A stretch of 64,000 nt of DNA from Stropharia rugosoannulata (GCA_028532985.1 JANCIK010000014.1:62001-126000), one strand, 5' to 3'; positions 1 through 10,178 are shown, counted from the first letter of the stretch. Numbers and translations: made by a program. Notes: a model not told the origin generated them from the sequence alone.

Positions 1-480
1 CCGAAGCCGAGGCGGTCCCAGTGGCGTCCGGGCTCAGCGCGAGTGGGTACGCGTGCGCGGCTGGCGAGCCGGAGAGGGAGAACGAGGCAGGCGCAGCAGG
101 TGCGGGGGACCCGCTCACGCATTAGGGGCCGGGGAGAGCAGGTATGCGTGCGTCGCTGGGGAGGAGAACGAAGTGGGGGGGGGTGGGGAACCGAAGGAAT
201 AAATAGACGCTAGAGAGGGAAACAGAAGAGGATCAGCGAGTGTTTGTGGGTATGCAAGGCGCGCCCAGCACACAGAGCGTGGGAGGACCACAGGGAGCGC
301 GGGCACGGCGGGTGGGGAGGGGGAGAACCCACTGGCGCTTGTGTGCAGTGTGCAGAGAGAGGGAGAGGGAGCACCGACCGTTGTTGTCCCAGTCGCTTGC
401 GCCGCCGCCCGAGTGCGCGCTCGCAGAGCCGTTGACGCTCGCGCGGCAGGCCAGGCCGAACTTGCAAATCTCCTTCTTGA

Positions 481-960
481 TCACAGGCTCATGGGCGTGC
501 TTCTGCTTGCGGCAGCAGGAGCAGCAGCGGCCTTGCCCTGCTTGCGGGCCTTGTTGCCTGCGCGGAGCTCGTCGAAGCGCAGCAGGCGGGGGCACAGATG
601 AATGCACTTGTAAAGACCGCACTTGTAGCAGACAATCTTGCCCGAGTTGAGGGTGCCGCGGCGCCAGGAGGGGGCTCTGTGGTGTGGCAGTTGAAGCAGT
701 GGCGGCGGTGGTACTGTGTTTCCTTGCTAGCAGCATCGTCGGTGTGCTGGACGGAGAGGGGCGAGGTAGAAGGGGTGGGTGTGCAGGTGATGGTAGCAGG
801 CGTGGGGGTAGCATGCAGGAGTGCTGCTGGTAGTGCTGCTGCTGCTGCTGAGGAAGGCCCTGGAGCTGGTGAGCAAGGCAGGCAGATAGGCGATAGTTTA
901 ACTGGCTGACGCAGCTAGTAAGTTTGTGGCGAGGGCCCATTGTATGTAATGCCAAGGCAG
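481..960 (-). pseudogene. GATA-type zinc-finger protein gene, copy 1 (frameshifted)
   Basis: On the minus strand, a glutamine-rich stretch (about 840-905) is followed by a GATA-type zinc finger. The first knuckle reads C-F-N-C (bases 698-687) with HTTEPP after it. The second knuckle reads C-Y-K-C (630-619) followed by GLYK, and a basic tail contains RFDELRAGNKARK and ends at TGA 483-481. The two halves of the finger are in different frames: one base is missing between EPP and WRRGTLNSGKIV, at about 663-675. GATA factors bind GATA DNA motifs in the nucleus; this copy cannot make an intact finger as read. The N-terminal limit is not resolved. A related copy lies at 4,440-5,040. The finger identification is firm; an assembly indel could explain the frameshift. 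Confidence 0.65.
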
Positions 961-3880
961 GACAGGCAAGGAAAAGGGTAGAGGCAGAGTGGTCCTGTCA
1001 GAAGGATGCTTCTTATACTAGAAGTAATGGCGTTACGGAGGTGTGTGAGTGGCTCGACAGCAGGCGGGGCATGGGGGCGGGAGGCAGGGAGCGCTGGCCT
1101 AGGTGGAGACGGAGTGGTCATTGAGGCCCCGGAATGGTAGTCTGGCGCAATGGGTCCCGTTCCAAGGCGAGCCCGCGAACTGCGCTGCCCAGGGACGCTG
1201 TGGACGAACGGGACTAGTGCGCGGATGTGGACGGCGAGCGTTGCAGGTGCGGGGCGGGGGTAGGCACGCAAGAAGGGAGATGATGGGATGGAAGGGGCTC
1301 GAAAAGAAGAACGCAATACACATGGAGTCTACCTAGAAGGCAGTGAGCAGCATAGGTGTACATGTTCTGACTACTGACCCAACGATTTTTCCTGGCCCTT
1401 TCCCGTCCATTTTATCTCTGATGCTTGCGACGGACCGCACCTTCGCAGAAAACGTCAAGCATCAATAAAGTGGGATGTGGTGCCTAACAAATAAAGAACT
1501 GACGTACGGAATTTCCCCCTCCTTCTGTCCCCTCACATTCCCATTTGCCTGACTCCAAAGGTTGCTTGAGTTAAACCCTCGACGACGTAGTTCGCAAGGG
1601 TGGTCAAAGTCGAGGATGGCAGTCAGTCAGCGATTCCGTCGTCCAAGGCGGGTTGCTGGGTGCAGACCAGGTCGTACTCGCAGAAGAAGGCACAGAAAGC
1701 CGGTCAAACTTCATGCTGCTGCTGGGCCGTGACTGAGGAAGGCATAACTAGAGCACCAAGGTCAGCGCTGACGCATTGTTCTAAGCCCCGTTGCCACAAT
1801 AACTCGGAAACAGGTGCCATCCGGCCTCTTATCCCGGTGCGAGAAGATCGTTCCAACTTGAGGGGTTCAGCCTGTGAGGAAATTGACGGCTTGTGATAGT
1901 CGGAGGGGGTGAAGAGAAAAAAACTCAAGGCATGCCAAACTGAGATGGAAATTGTAGTTGGAAGGTCGGTTCGGTTGCGTAAGGCAGGAGCGAGGGCGGT
2001 AGAAACCGAAGGGTCGGCCTCGGGGATGCTCTGACGTAGCCGTGAAGGCGATCGAAGCAAACGAGATGAGCCGTATGCTATGCGGTCAGCAAAGAGACGG
2101 GGCAATTGCAAGAGGACTGTCCGTGGCTGAACTGCATAAGGCGACAAAGGGAAACAGTGGGCTGAAAATGCCAGCGACGACTGTGGGGTATACGTGTTAT
2201 CGTGGCAGCGCCGTAAAGCAAAGCGGATGCGGGCAATGTAATCATTGAGGATGAAGGGGTATTGGCGGCTGCATAAGGGTGCGTCCTTCCTGTAGGTATG
2301 CCAGGCGTTCGTGAAGTGCTGGGGAGGCTCTAGCAGGCGGAGTGGCAATGGGTTTCAGAGGGAGCTCTGGGGGATTGAGGTAAGTGGCGTGTGCTGCTTA
2401 TAAAATCGATAACTCACGAGGGAATTTTTCTGGCCCACTAAAACCTCCAGGCCCTATTGATACACGACCCAAGCCTTGCCTAAGTTGTGCTTGCTCACAT
2501 CTAAGTCGCGGGGGCGGTCGACGTCGATTTCCCCAGCACTCGTGCAGTTCCACGGTACTAGAACGGACGTAGGGGACGAGTAAACCGCGGGTTGGTTGTT
2601 CTGGTTGAAGGAGAGTAGACGACGCGGACCCCAGCAGCTCTGCTGGAAGTGCGAGCACGTCTTGAGCGGATATGGTGGGCGTTACGGTTCAAAGGCCGAG
2701 AAGACCGATTCCTTTGTGCGGGCGGATTATGCAGGGAGGGCGGTTACAGCGAGCCGGGAAGCGAGGTGAACGATGCGGGGGCGAGGGTTCTACAGAGCCC
2801 AAAACGAGGGCTGAGAGCATGCGATTGGCATCAACCCATACGGATTGGAAGAAGGCGGGGGAGCAGGTTGCCGCGACTGAGCGTAAGGCACGAGTTGTCC
2901 GCATATTAGGTGCCCTGTAGCTCGAGGGCGAGCGCGAGGAATGCATATTATAATTATAGGCAATAATCCACTGTTAGGTAAATTGTCAAAAATGTGGTGG
3001 GATGAAGAAACAAACAGACGGACTTACCCAAATGACAGGCCAGTTCTCCCCCGTGCAAAGACGGTACGCATTGGCATCGGGTGTGCGGTAGTTGGTCGGG
3101 GGCGGTGGCTCCCAAGTGTGGGACAGGCATGGTATATGCGTGTATCAGTAAACCAAATGAAGAATCCCGGGGGGACCGGGAGTCCAGCCGTTGAACTCAA
3201 CCGGTCCCCGCATGGCTACGCACCAGCTGTTGCCCGCAGGAGGATGCGTTGTGCAGACACGCATCCAGGACCTGAGCCTTTGCAGCCCTGCCAACAGCGT
3301 CACTCCCCGACACCGGTCGGCCCATCTGCCGGCGCAGTATCTGCGCATGGATTTCCTGCAGTCGAAGTGTCGTGCTGCGTGAAAGGGCAAGGGTCGGTGT
3401 TTGCGCCATAGGAGAGCCAGCGCGTCCGCGGCGGTCATGGGCGTAGGCGAGGTCGGCGTGCAAGGGGGTGCAAGGGCCGCGGAGCCCAGCGTGGCGAAGA
3501 CAGTGGGACTACGTCACACGGAGGGGCAGGTCATCATGCGCCCTCGTTTCCAAAGTGCACTGCTGCTATACGCAGCTCTGTGAGCGCGCCGCGTCTAGGA
3601 AATGTGCTTCCAAGGATGAGGCGGGCTATGGGCGATATGTGAATGTGATGCAAGGTACCACGGGAGGACGATTGTAATGGGCAAGCGGAGCATGTCATGA
3701 TACGTTGCAGAATGGGGCAACGATAGCCTGGGGACAGGAGGTGCAGGACATGTGGTGGGATACACGGCGGGATACACGAAGAGAGGGGTATGGCGGGTGA
3801 GAGTGAGACGGTAGACGGGCGGGGATCCTATTCAGGCGGCGTAGAGGCTGGTAAACAAAAAATGAACACTCGGTTCAGTG
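960..3880. other. No gene supported; scattered weak ORFs
   Basis: Several open frames occur here, for example 1,704-2,348 minus (214 codons), 2,398-2,658 minus and 3,197-3,463 minus. None shows a recognisable domain, and overlapping frames on the opposite strand are equally open. I could not choose a coding frame with confidence. Confidence 0.3.
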
Positions 3881-3882
3881 AG

Positions 3883-3911
<29 letters not shown>
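3883..3911 (+). repeat. A29 homopolymer tract
   Basis: There is an uninterrupted run of 29 A residues. It could be the poly(A) tail of a retroposed sequence reading on the plus strand, but no coding remnant or target-site duplication was recognised upstream. It lies just before a dispersed-repeat copy (3,974-4,140). Confidence 0.6.
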
Positions 3912-3913
<2 letters not shown>

Positions 3914-3973
3914 CACCTTGTATATGTTCTTATACTCACTGTAATCCCCAGCCCAATATCGGATGTGGATGAG

Positions 3974-4140
3974 GGGTTGCGAGTTCAATGGCAATGATGG
4001 TGAAGGACAGGGAAGGGCCTACGCCAATGGAAAATGTCCGCTCTGGGTCCCGAAACCGGAACGGAACAGCGCTGAACGTCAACTAGCTGCAGATTTTGTA
4101 CTAAAATTGAATCGACAAGCATACAAAATCGGCTGAATAG
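3974..4140 (+). repeat. Dispersed non-coding repeat, copy 1
   Basis: This segment shares blocks with 23,757-23,915 and 42,811-42,945: a purine-rich lead (GCGAG..CAATGG..GATGGT..GGGAAAGG), then GTCCGCTC..GGGTCCCG..CCGGAACGGA, then AACGTCAA, then CAAAATCGG. There is no ORF. It could be a short non-autonomous or SINE-like family. Confidence 0.5.
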
Positions 4141-4439
4141 GCGAATTAGATCAGAAGAAAAGTATCTACAAGGTGCAGTCGACGGTATTCAGTTGTCAAG
4201 TAGTGAAAATTTGACAACCACATACCAAGAACCCACATAAAATGTATAGGAGCGCATGATCAAGGGATACGCAGGTGTAGCTACACAATACGGGCAGGGG
4301 ACCAGCATGTAATTAGGCCCGCCATCGACCCGCTCGACCCCGACCCAGAGCCAGGGCGCGAAAGCACAGGACTGCGCCCGCCCACCCCCGCCAACATCCG
4401 AAGTCGGTATATTGTCCAGCCCGAGCCCAAGCCATGCAC

Positions 4440-5040
4440 GCTCGTTTTCAGCACAGTGTTCGCGGGCGGTGTGGGTGCTGCTGTAGTTGCTAGCAGCAAC
4501 GGCGGCCCTGCCCCGCTTGCGGGTCTTGCTGCCTGCACGGAGCTCATTGAAGCGCAGGCGGCAGGGGCACAAATGGGTGCGCTCATTGAAGCCGTGGCTG
4601 CGGAAGTACTGGGTCTCCTTGCTGGCAGCGTCGTTCGTGTGCTGGACAGGGGGGCCGCTGTGGGGGACGAAGTAGGATGGGTGGGTGTGCTGGTGGTGTT
4701 GGCGGTGGCGGTAGGTGGGCGGTAGCATGCAGGAGGCTGCTAGTAGTGCTGCTGCTGCTGCTGGGGTAGGCCCTGGGGCTGGCGAGCGAGGCAGGAGGAT
4801 AGGCGGTAGTTGAAGGTGTAGGACAGGACCATGAGGGGCGTGGCGGCCTGATCCTCGAGGTTGATGGTGTGGTCGTGGTCGTGGTCGTTGTCGTTGTAGG
4901 GCCCTGCTGGGGCAGGAACAGCGAGTACGGTTGCACCGGCATCTCATTGTGACGGTCGTGGCGCACGTACGGGAAGGTGGCGCGGCGGGCGGCGGAGAAG
5001 TCCTGCGTGCGCTCAAAGGCGGGCTGGGAAGGGTTTATAC
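4440..5040 (-). pseudogene. GATA-type zinc-finger protein gene, copy 2 (finger core deleted)
   Basis: This is a paralogue of the copy at 481-960. Reading minus from about 5,035, the frame passes through QPAFERTQDFSAARR, then after a frame change a DHDHDH-rich stretch, then a polyglutamine block matching copy 1 (GLPQQQQQHYQQ), then QHTNDAASKETQY. Where copy 1 has the two zinc knuckles, this copy jumps from SHGF directly to NERTHLCPCRLRFNELRAG (about 4,590-4,535). The cysteine core of the finger is therefore gone, while the flanking conserved residues and the basic RKRGRA tail remain. The longest open frame here (4,189-5,016) is a mosaic of out-of-frame sequence and is not the original protein. 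The lesion looks like one precise internal deletion sharing a TTGAAG-like junction. Confidence 0.6.
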
Positions 5041-5435
5041 TGCATCGTACAACCGTAAAGGCAGTGAACTATCGCGGCGGCGGTGAGGGCAGGGCGGTGC
5101 AGATAAAATTGGTGAGGTCGAGGGGGTTTCAGGGGAGGGTGGAGCACAGGGAAGGAGGGGGGCAAAGATGAGATGCGCCTATTTCTAGGTCAAACTGACT
5201 ACATACCTTGATGAACCGTCGTCCCCTGCATTCTTCCTGTTCGCCCAGTGGTGCCTCCCGAACTCTGCTAAAATATCGCAGGCGTTCAGAGTAGAGAACG
5301 ACGCATGCGACTCCCCGAAGTCGAGGCCGAAATGCAAGCGTGGGTGGGTCCTTCGCTGTTGTAACGAATTCCATTGTCCTATACGACGTCCTAAATATGG
5401 GAATGAAACTGGGCAGGAACAAGCCGGGTGAACGG
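5041..5435. other. Intergenic; nothing recognised
   Basis: This is short sequence between the GATA-like copy 2 and the copia element. A weak minus ORF at 5,129-5,422 has no recognisable domain. Confidence 0.3.
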
Positions 5436-5440
5436 GTTAG
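5436..5440. repeat. Target-site duplication GTTAG, left
   Basis: This matches GTTAG at 10,174-10,178 on the other side of the copia element. Confidence 0.9.
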
Positions 5441-5658
5441 TGTTGTGCGCAGTGTGTTGTAGATAATAATGAATTATTTTATATAGCCCTCGTTGGACTT
5501 GTATTTATACATAAAATCTAAACTACTAGAACTATCCACGAAGTACTACAATTAATATATGTGAGTCATTCCTACGGGTCATAGATTAAGCGCCCATCTA
5601 GTACATTCAAGATGTGGCGGGAATATTAGTGCTCGAATGTGCGAGCATTATTCCAACA
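5441..5658 (-). repeat. Copia 3' LTR (218 bp)
   Basis: It begins TGTTGTGCGC and ends ATTATTCCAACA, and matches 9,956-10,173 with a single difference. It is the 3' LTR because the element reads leftward. Confidence 0.95.
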
Positions 5659-7309
5659 CTCCCCCTTGCTCGGACATTACTCCAATTTCATGTGTGAAGT
5701 TTTGGTGAGATCCTCGAGGTAAGCCTTTAGTGAATAAGTCGGCCAAGTTCTCATCAGTCCGTATATAGACAAGATTAAGTGTGTTGTTCTCGACGAGGTC
5801 CCGTAGGAAATGGTATGCTAAATCAATGTGTTTTGTGTGGGCATGAAATTCTGGGTGATGTGCAATTGACACAGCAGCTTGGTTATCACAGAATATGGTT
5901 GAAGTTAGCGAAAACTTGAAGTTTAATTCCGTGAGCAAGGATCTGTGCCACATGACTTGTTTTGCTGCATGTGTGGCAGCAATGTATTCGGCTTCGGCTG
6001 TTGAGAGTGAGACTGAGGCCTGTTTCTTTGAGCTCCATGCAACGGTGCCTCCGGCAAGTGTAAGAACATATCCACTAACAGATTTCCTGTCAATATCATT
6101 TGCCCAGTCGGCATCACAATATATATTCAGCCTGGTATTGTTGACATTGTTATGTCCACCATATGTGAGTGTGTGAGTTTTCGTGCCTTTCAAATATCGA
6201 AATATTCGTTTGACGGCGGTCCAATGAATGCTGTGTGGCCGTGAGGTGTATTGTGCAAGTTTATTGACCGCATAGGAAATATCAGGACGAGTTCCTATGG
6301 CCAGATACATAAGACATCCAATCATTGTTGCATATCCGGCAGATAGGCGAGTATCTGACTCCTCCTCTTCTGGAGTATCGTCCCCTTTGATAAACTGGTC
6401 CAGCTTTATATTTGGATCGATTGGAGTTGCTACGGGGTTCGCATCTTCCAGTTTAAATCGTTTCAGAAGGCTGTCAATATAGTGACTTTGTGACAGAGTA
6501 ATTTTGCCGTTTTCTTGGTGTAGTTTAATGCCTAGAATTATCGAAGGTTGCCCTAGGGACTTGGTGTCAAAATAATTACCAAGTTCTTTCTCTATTTGAT
6601 CGTTCAATGAGTTGGCTGTTGATACTGAAATGAAGTCGTCGACCCAGACTAATAAAATAGTAAAGTCTTGTCCGTTCTGCCGAAGATAACAGCAGTAATC
6701 CGATCTGAGTTGTTTAAAATTAAGTTCTTGAAGTGCACGGTTTAATTCATGGTTCCAAACGTTCCCAGCTTGTTTGAGACCATACAGTGAGCGTTTAAGT
6801 ACGCACACATAACTTGTTCCTTCGTTATATCCAGGGGGTTGAAGCATATAAATTGTTTCCTTCAATTTTCCGTGTAAGTATGCTCCTTTGACATCAAACT
6901 GGCGTAGTTTCCAGTTGTTTATTGCTGCATATGCAAGAACAGTGCGTAATGTCTCAAAGCGCATTACTGGAGCGAATGTTCCATCGTTGGAGTAGTCTGT
7001 GCCGGGTTTTTGTGAGAAACCTTGAGCTACAAGTCGAGCTTTAAATTTAATAATGTCTCCGTGCTCATTTCTCTTCTTTGCATAGACCCAACGACATCCA
7101 ACAGTTTTTCTATCGCTTGGTAGCTCCCCCATTTCCCATGTGCCCATTTTGCGAAGGGTATTCATCTCTTCATCCATTGCACACTTCCATTGGTCGCATT
7201 CTGGCCCAGAAATTGCTTCGTCATAATTATGAGGTACATCACTCTCGTTTTGGGAAGATATAAAGGTGGTGTCATTGAAGAAATGTTCCCAAATATTTTC
7301 CATGGCCAT
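5648..7309 (-). CDS. Copia reverse transcriptase - RNase H
   Basis: The 553-codon open frame covers the C-terminal half of copia Pol. Residues about 29-95 hold the RT N-terminal block (QWKCAMDEEMNTLRKMGTWE, then FKARLVAQGFSQ). The catalytic motif is VWVDDF, the Ty1/copia equivalent of YVDD, at about residues 222-227. RNase H follows with YCDADWAND, SGYVLTLAGG, SKKQASVSLSTAEAEY and the ending DLFTKGLP. The enzyme copies element RNA into DNA in virus-like particles. The frame is open upstream of its first Met, back to about 7,420, where it should join integrase. The last codons run into the 3' LTR. This is one part of an interrupted polyprotein. Confidence 0.9.
   Translation of the reverse strand: MAMENIWEHFFNDTTFISSQNESDVPHNYDEAISGPECDQWKCAMDEEMNTLRKMGTWEMGELPSDRKTVGCRWVYAKKRNEHGDIIKFKARLVAQGFSQKPGTDYSNDGTFAPVMRFETLRTVLAYAAINNWKLRQFDVKGAYLHGKLKETIYMLQPPGYNEGTSYVCVLKRSLYGLKQAGNVWNHELNRALQELNFKQLRSDYCCYLRQNGQDFTILLVWVDDFISVSTANSLNDQIEKELGNYFDTKSLGQPSIILGIKLHQENGKITLSQSHYIDSLLKRFKLEDANPVATPIDPNIKLDQFIKGDDTPEEEESDTRLSAGYATMIGCLMYLAIGTRPDISYAVNKLAQYTSRPHSIHWTAVKRIFRYLKGTKTHTLTYGGHNNVNNTRLNIYCDADWANDIDRKSVSGYVLTLAGGTVAWSSKKQASVSLSTAEAEYIAATHAAKQVMWHRSLLTELNFKFSLTSTIFCDNQAAVSIAHHPEFHAHTKHIDLAYHFLRDLVENNTLNLVYIRTDENLADLFTKGLPRGSHQNFTHEIGVMSEQGGVLE
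5659..5668 (-). other. Copia polypurine tract
   Basis: On the minus strand, CAAGGGGGAG directly abuts the 3' LTR. This is the expected position for the plus-strand DNA primer. Confidence 0.75.
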
Positions 7310-8997
7310 ATGTGCGCGATCAGGTGTTTGGGACTTTGCCTTTGACGATTCAGTTGGTCTTGTAACGTCTGGTGGTCCAGGGATGCAGAAGGTGATGGTG
7401 TATAGCGCAAACTTGGTTTTCTTGCTTGAGGATTATTTATCAGCTTGTAATCCACAGGTTCTGTTCTGGGGCGAAGTTGTCGTTCTTCTGGCATGTCTGT
7501 ATGTTTTGCCAGTACTTGGGGCGGTTTGGGGGCTGTAACATGTAATTCTGGAGTAATTATATCGACTGGAAGTGGTGTGTACGAGTTTTTCGGAGTTTGT
7601 GTGTCTGAATCATTTGTGTACTCCCCCTCAGACCGCAAATTCGGAAGTTCTGTAATTTCCAGCTGTTGAGGTTCGTTATTTGGGTTGAATACATAGTTTC
7701 TGGATACTTTAATTGATCTCCGGGCTGCGTCATAATAACGCACAGACTTAGAGCCATCTATGAATCCAACAAAAATCATCTTCTTTGACTTCGGGTTCAG
7801 CTTGGACCTATTTTTGGATTCATCAAGTATCCAGACGTCGCACCCAAATTCTCGTAGGTGTGACACATTTGGCTTTGCATTGTGCCATGCTTCGTGTGGT
7901 GTCCTTCCTTCCAGTGCTCGTGTTGGCGCTCTGTTGCGTAAATACGCTGCATGTGCAACTGCTTCATCCCAGAGAAAAGCAGGCAAGTTCCTTCCGATTA
8001 ACATTGCTCTTGCCATCTCTATTAAAGTCCTATTGAATCGTTCTGCCACGCCGTTTTGTGATGGGGAATAAGGTGCGGATGATTCAATAATGATTCCTTC
8101 TTCTGCAGCAAAATCCTTTAGCTGTTGATTAATTAATTCTGTCCCGTTGTCAAAACGCATCCACCGTGGGGGCCTTCCAAATTGCCGTTTAACTATAGCC
8201 ACATGTGCCTTGATGCGTGTGAATGCCTCAGACTTTTGCCGTAGGAATAATACATGTACTTGTCGTGTACAGTCATCTGTGAATGAAATATAATATTTCC
8301 ATCCTCCGATTGATATGACTTTTGCTGGTCCCCAGACATCTGACATAATTCGTTCACCAGGAGTAAGTGAGCGATGCTGTGCTTCTTGTGGGAATGGACG
8401 GTGAGCTTGTTTTGCCTGTATGCATGCTTCACATAATTGTGACGGTATAGAAGATTCATCAATTCCCATGCCATCAACCATGTGTTCCCGATTTAGTCGT
8501 TGAAGTGCTGACATTGACAGATGTCCATAACGTCGGTGCCACTCATCCCAAGTGACATTTTTCGATGCTGCGTAATTTGTTCTTTCTTGTCCCAGCAATT
8601 GTGCTCGTGCATTGAGCTTGTAAAGCCTGTTGAATTTCTTTCCAACTCCAATAACTTTGTCATTTCTGTCTTTGAGTATACATTGTCCCTTTTTAAATTC
8701 TACATATCCATCAGCTTCGTCAAGGCGGCTAATAGATAATAGACAATTGGGTGCATCAGGGACATGTAGTACGTCACGTAAATTATGACGTAATATCCTT
8801 CCGTTGACAGAGAAATTGACAATAACTGTTCCTCGACCGTGTGCAGCAGCTGGGTTAGGTCCTATGCCTTGGATAGTCGAGTTCTTGAGTGTGTGATACT
8901 CTGTAAATGCATCACGAGCTGTGCAGATGTGCGAGGTGGTTCCAGAGTCGAGAATCCAGTCATACTTTGAGATGTCTGTGTGTAATCCAGTTGCCAT
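7162..8997 (-). CDS. Copia protease - integrase
   Basis: The 611-codon frame begins at an internal Met. The frame is actually open upstream to about 9,246 and includes the Gag zinc knuckle (bases 9,159-9,118, CX2CX4HX4C: C-Y-N-C-HKRG-H-TKQE-C). The protease site is WILDSGTTSHIC, near the start. Integrase follows with the HHCC zinc fold (WHRRYGHLS...CEACIQAK) and the DDE triad in MSDVWGP, RFDNGTE and PSQNGVAERFNRTL. The final stretch after about 7,420 (SLRYTPSPSA onward) is probably out of frame, because the alternative frame joins smoothly to RT. Protease cuts the polyprotein and integrase inserts the cDNA. Confidence 0.9.
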   Translation of the reverse strand: MATGLHTDISKYDWILDSGTTSHICTARDAFTEYHTLKNSTIQGIGPNPAAAHGRGTVIVNFSVNGRILRHNLRDVLHVPDAPNCLLSISRLDEADGYVEFKKGQCILKDRNDKVIGVGKKFNRLYKLNARAQLLGQERTNYAASKNVTWDEWHRRYGHLSMSALQRLNREHMVDGMGIDESSIPSQLCEACIQAKQAHRPFPQEAQHRSLTPGERIMSDVWGPAKVISIGGWKYYISFTDDCTRQVHVLFLRQKSEAFTRIKAHVAIVKRQFGRPPRWMRFDNGTELINQQLKDFAAEEGIIIESSAPYSPSQNGVAERFNRTLIEMARAMLIGRNLPAFLWDEAVAHAAYLRNRAPTRALEGRTPHEAWHNAKPNVSHLREFGCDVWILDESKNRSKLNPKSKKMIFVGFIDGSKSVRYYDAARRSIKVSRNYVFNPNNEPQQLEITELPNLRSEGEYTNDSDTQTPKNSYTPLPVDIITPELHVTAPKPPQVLAKHTDMPEERQLRPRTEPVDYKLINNPQARKPSLRYTPSPSASLDHQTLQDQLNRQRQSPKHLIAHIWPWKIFGNISSMTPPLYLPKTRVMYLIIMTKQFLGQNATNGSVQWMKR

Positions 8998-9160
8998 ATA
9001 TGACGTTTCATTGAGGTTATTATTTATAGATTCTTGTACTTGGTTACTCCGGTTCTTCCTGTTAGGTCCTCGCCGTCCTTTAGGGCCTTGTCCTTCTCGG
9101 CCTCCTCCTTTGGACCAACACTCTTGCTTAGTGTGTCCACGCTTGTGGCAGTTGTAGCAT

Positions 9161-9856
9161 TCAATTGCGCTGTCCGATGTTTTCTTCCCACGGAATGTGG
9201 CATGCTTTGATTGTAAGGATGTGCTTGTTGTTTCGCCTGTACGGCCTTTTACGGCGTCGATCTTCTTCTAATAAAATAGCCACGAGTTCATGTGAGGATA
9301 AATTGGGCTTGTTTCCGCTTGCACCGAGGTATGATGAGGTATAATTGTCCCATGATTCCGGTAGAGATGTAATTAGTACCATAATAAAATCTTCATCTGG
9401 TACTACATTGCCCATGATATGTAATTCCTCCTGAAGTTGCCGTAGTTGAGATATGTGTTCTGCCATATCAAATCCTTCTTCAGCCATTGCCCGGTATAGT
9501 GCACGTCGTGTGGCCAGAATTCCAAGTCTTCCCTTGGATTCTTTAACCGTGGTAAGTTGCTTCCACATCTGGCTTGCCGTCTCGGCGCCACTGATGTGTA
9601 TCATTTCGCTATCACCTATAGATAGCTCAATCCGTGTGCGCGCCTTTGCGTCACCGGCTCTCCATTCCTCCCGTGCCTTTAATTCTTCTGCAGTTGGCTT
9701 CTGCGGGTCTGCTGATCCTGGCAAGGTTGCGTCATCCGTGATGTACTTGTCCAGTCCGAGGTCACGAAGTATTGCGAGCATTCGTCGCTTCCATGGCATC
9801 CAATTTGTGGCCTTCAGAAGTTCGATCCGGTATCCAGTGGAGTATTCTTCCGGCAT
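9161..9856 (-). CDS. Copia Gag, N-terminal part
   Basis: The 231-codon frame starts MPEEYSTGYRIELL with NWMPWKRRMLAILRD, the usual opening of copia-type Gag (UBN2/Gag-polypeptide fold). The Gag-like helical region runs to LEEDRRRKR at about 9,255. Beyond the A4 run at 9,250-9,247 this frame becomes nonsense-like, while the +1 frame continues to the zinc knuckle and Pol. Gag forms the particle that encloses the element RNA. The break sits at AAA-AGG-C on the minus strand; see the finding on possible +1 frameshifting. Confidence 0.85.
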   Translation of the reverse strand: MPEEYSTGYRIELLKATNWMPWKRRMLAILRDLGLDKYITDDATLPGSADPQKPTAEELKAREEWRAGDAKARTRIELSIGDSEMIHISGAETASQMWKQLTTVKESKGRLGILATRRALYRAMAEEGFDMAEHISQLRQLQEELHIMGNVVPDEDFIMVLITSLPESWDNYTSSYLGASGNKPNLSSHELVAILLEEDRRRKRPYRRNNKHILTIKACHIPWEENIGQRN

Positions 9857-9938
9857 CGTTTCGGCTTGATCGATTCTATATCAAGTAAACGGTGAGGATA
9901 TGGGTAGATAGTAGTATGTCGAGCTGTAGTTTAGTTAT

Positions 9939-9955
9939 GGCCAGGGCTCATAACC
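9939..9955 (-). other. Copia primer-binding site, half initiator-tRNA type
   Basis: The plus strand reads GGCCAGGGCTCATAACC and abuts the LTR exactly. This matches the anticodon arm of eukaryotic initiator tRNA-Met (anticodon CAT within CTCATAACC), not a tRNA 3' end. The primer would therefore be a 5' half of tRNA-iMet cut in the anticodon stem, as known for Drosophila copia. The same 17 bases occur at 15,376-15,392. Confidence 0.8.
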
Positions 9956-10173
9956 TGTTGTGCGCAGTGTGTTGTAGATAATAATGAATTATTTTATATA
10001 GCCCTCGTTGGACTTGTATTTATACATAAAATCTAAACTACTAGAACTATCCACGAAGTACTACAATTAATATATGTGAGTCATTCCTACGGGTCATAGA
10101 TTAAGCGCCCATCTAGTACATTCGAGATGTGGCGGGAATATTAGTGCTCGAATGTGCGAGCATTATTCCAACA
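9956..10173 (-). repeat. Copia 5' LTR (218 bp)
   Basis: This is the partner of 5,441-5,658 and carries the promoter end for leftward transcription. It is flanked on the right by GTTAG (10,174-10,178). Confidence 0.95.
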
Positions 10174-10178
10174 GTTAG
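10174..10178. repeat. Target-site duplication GTTAG, right
   Basis: It matches 5,436-5,440. Confidence 0.9.

Larger units (their letters stand above)
5441..10173 (-). mobile_element. Ty1/copia LTR retrotransposon, 4,733 bp
   Basis: The element is complete: two 218-bp LTRs with TG...CA ends, a 5-bp target-site duplication (GTTAG), a primer site beside the right LTR and a purine tract beside the left LTR. Gene order on the minus strand is gag - protease - integrase - reverse transcriptase - RNase H, which defines Ty1/copia. The LTRs differ at one base seen (CATTCAA versus CATTCGA), so the insertion is young. The coding region needs two frame changes, one after the Gag N-terminal part (A4 at 9,250-9,247) and one between integrase and RT (near A4 at 7,420-7,417). 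Both fall at A4 runs, so they could be mutations, consensus errors, or in the first case programmed frameshifting. Confidence 0.95.

Noticed and set aside
1704..2348. 214-codon minus ORF as a gene
   Set aside because: No domain, no clear codon signal, and an open opposite strand; not supportable from sequence alone.
4189..5016. 275-codon ORF taken as a complete gene
   Set aside because: The frame mixes in-frame and out-of-frame parts of a GATA-like gene and lacks the zinc knuckles; it is a pseudogene mosaic.
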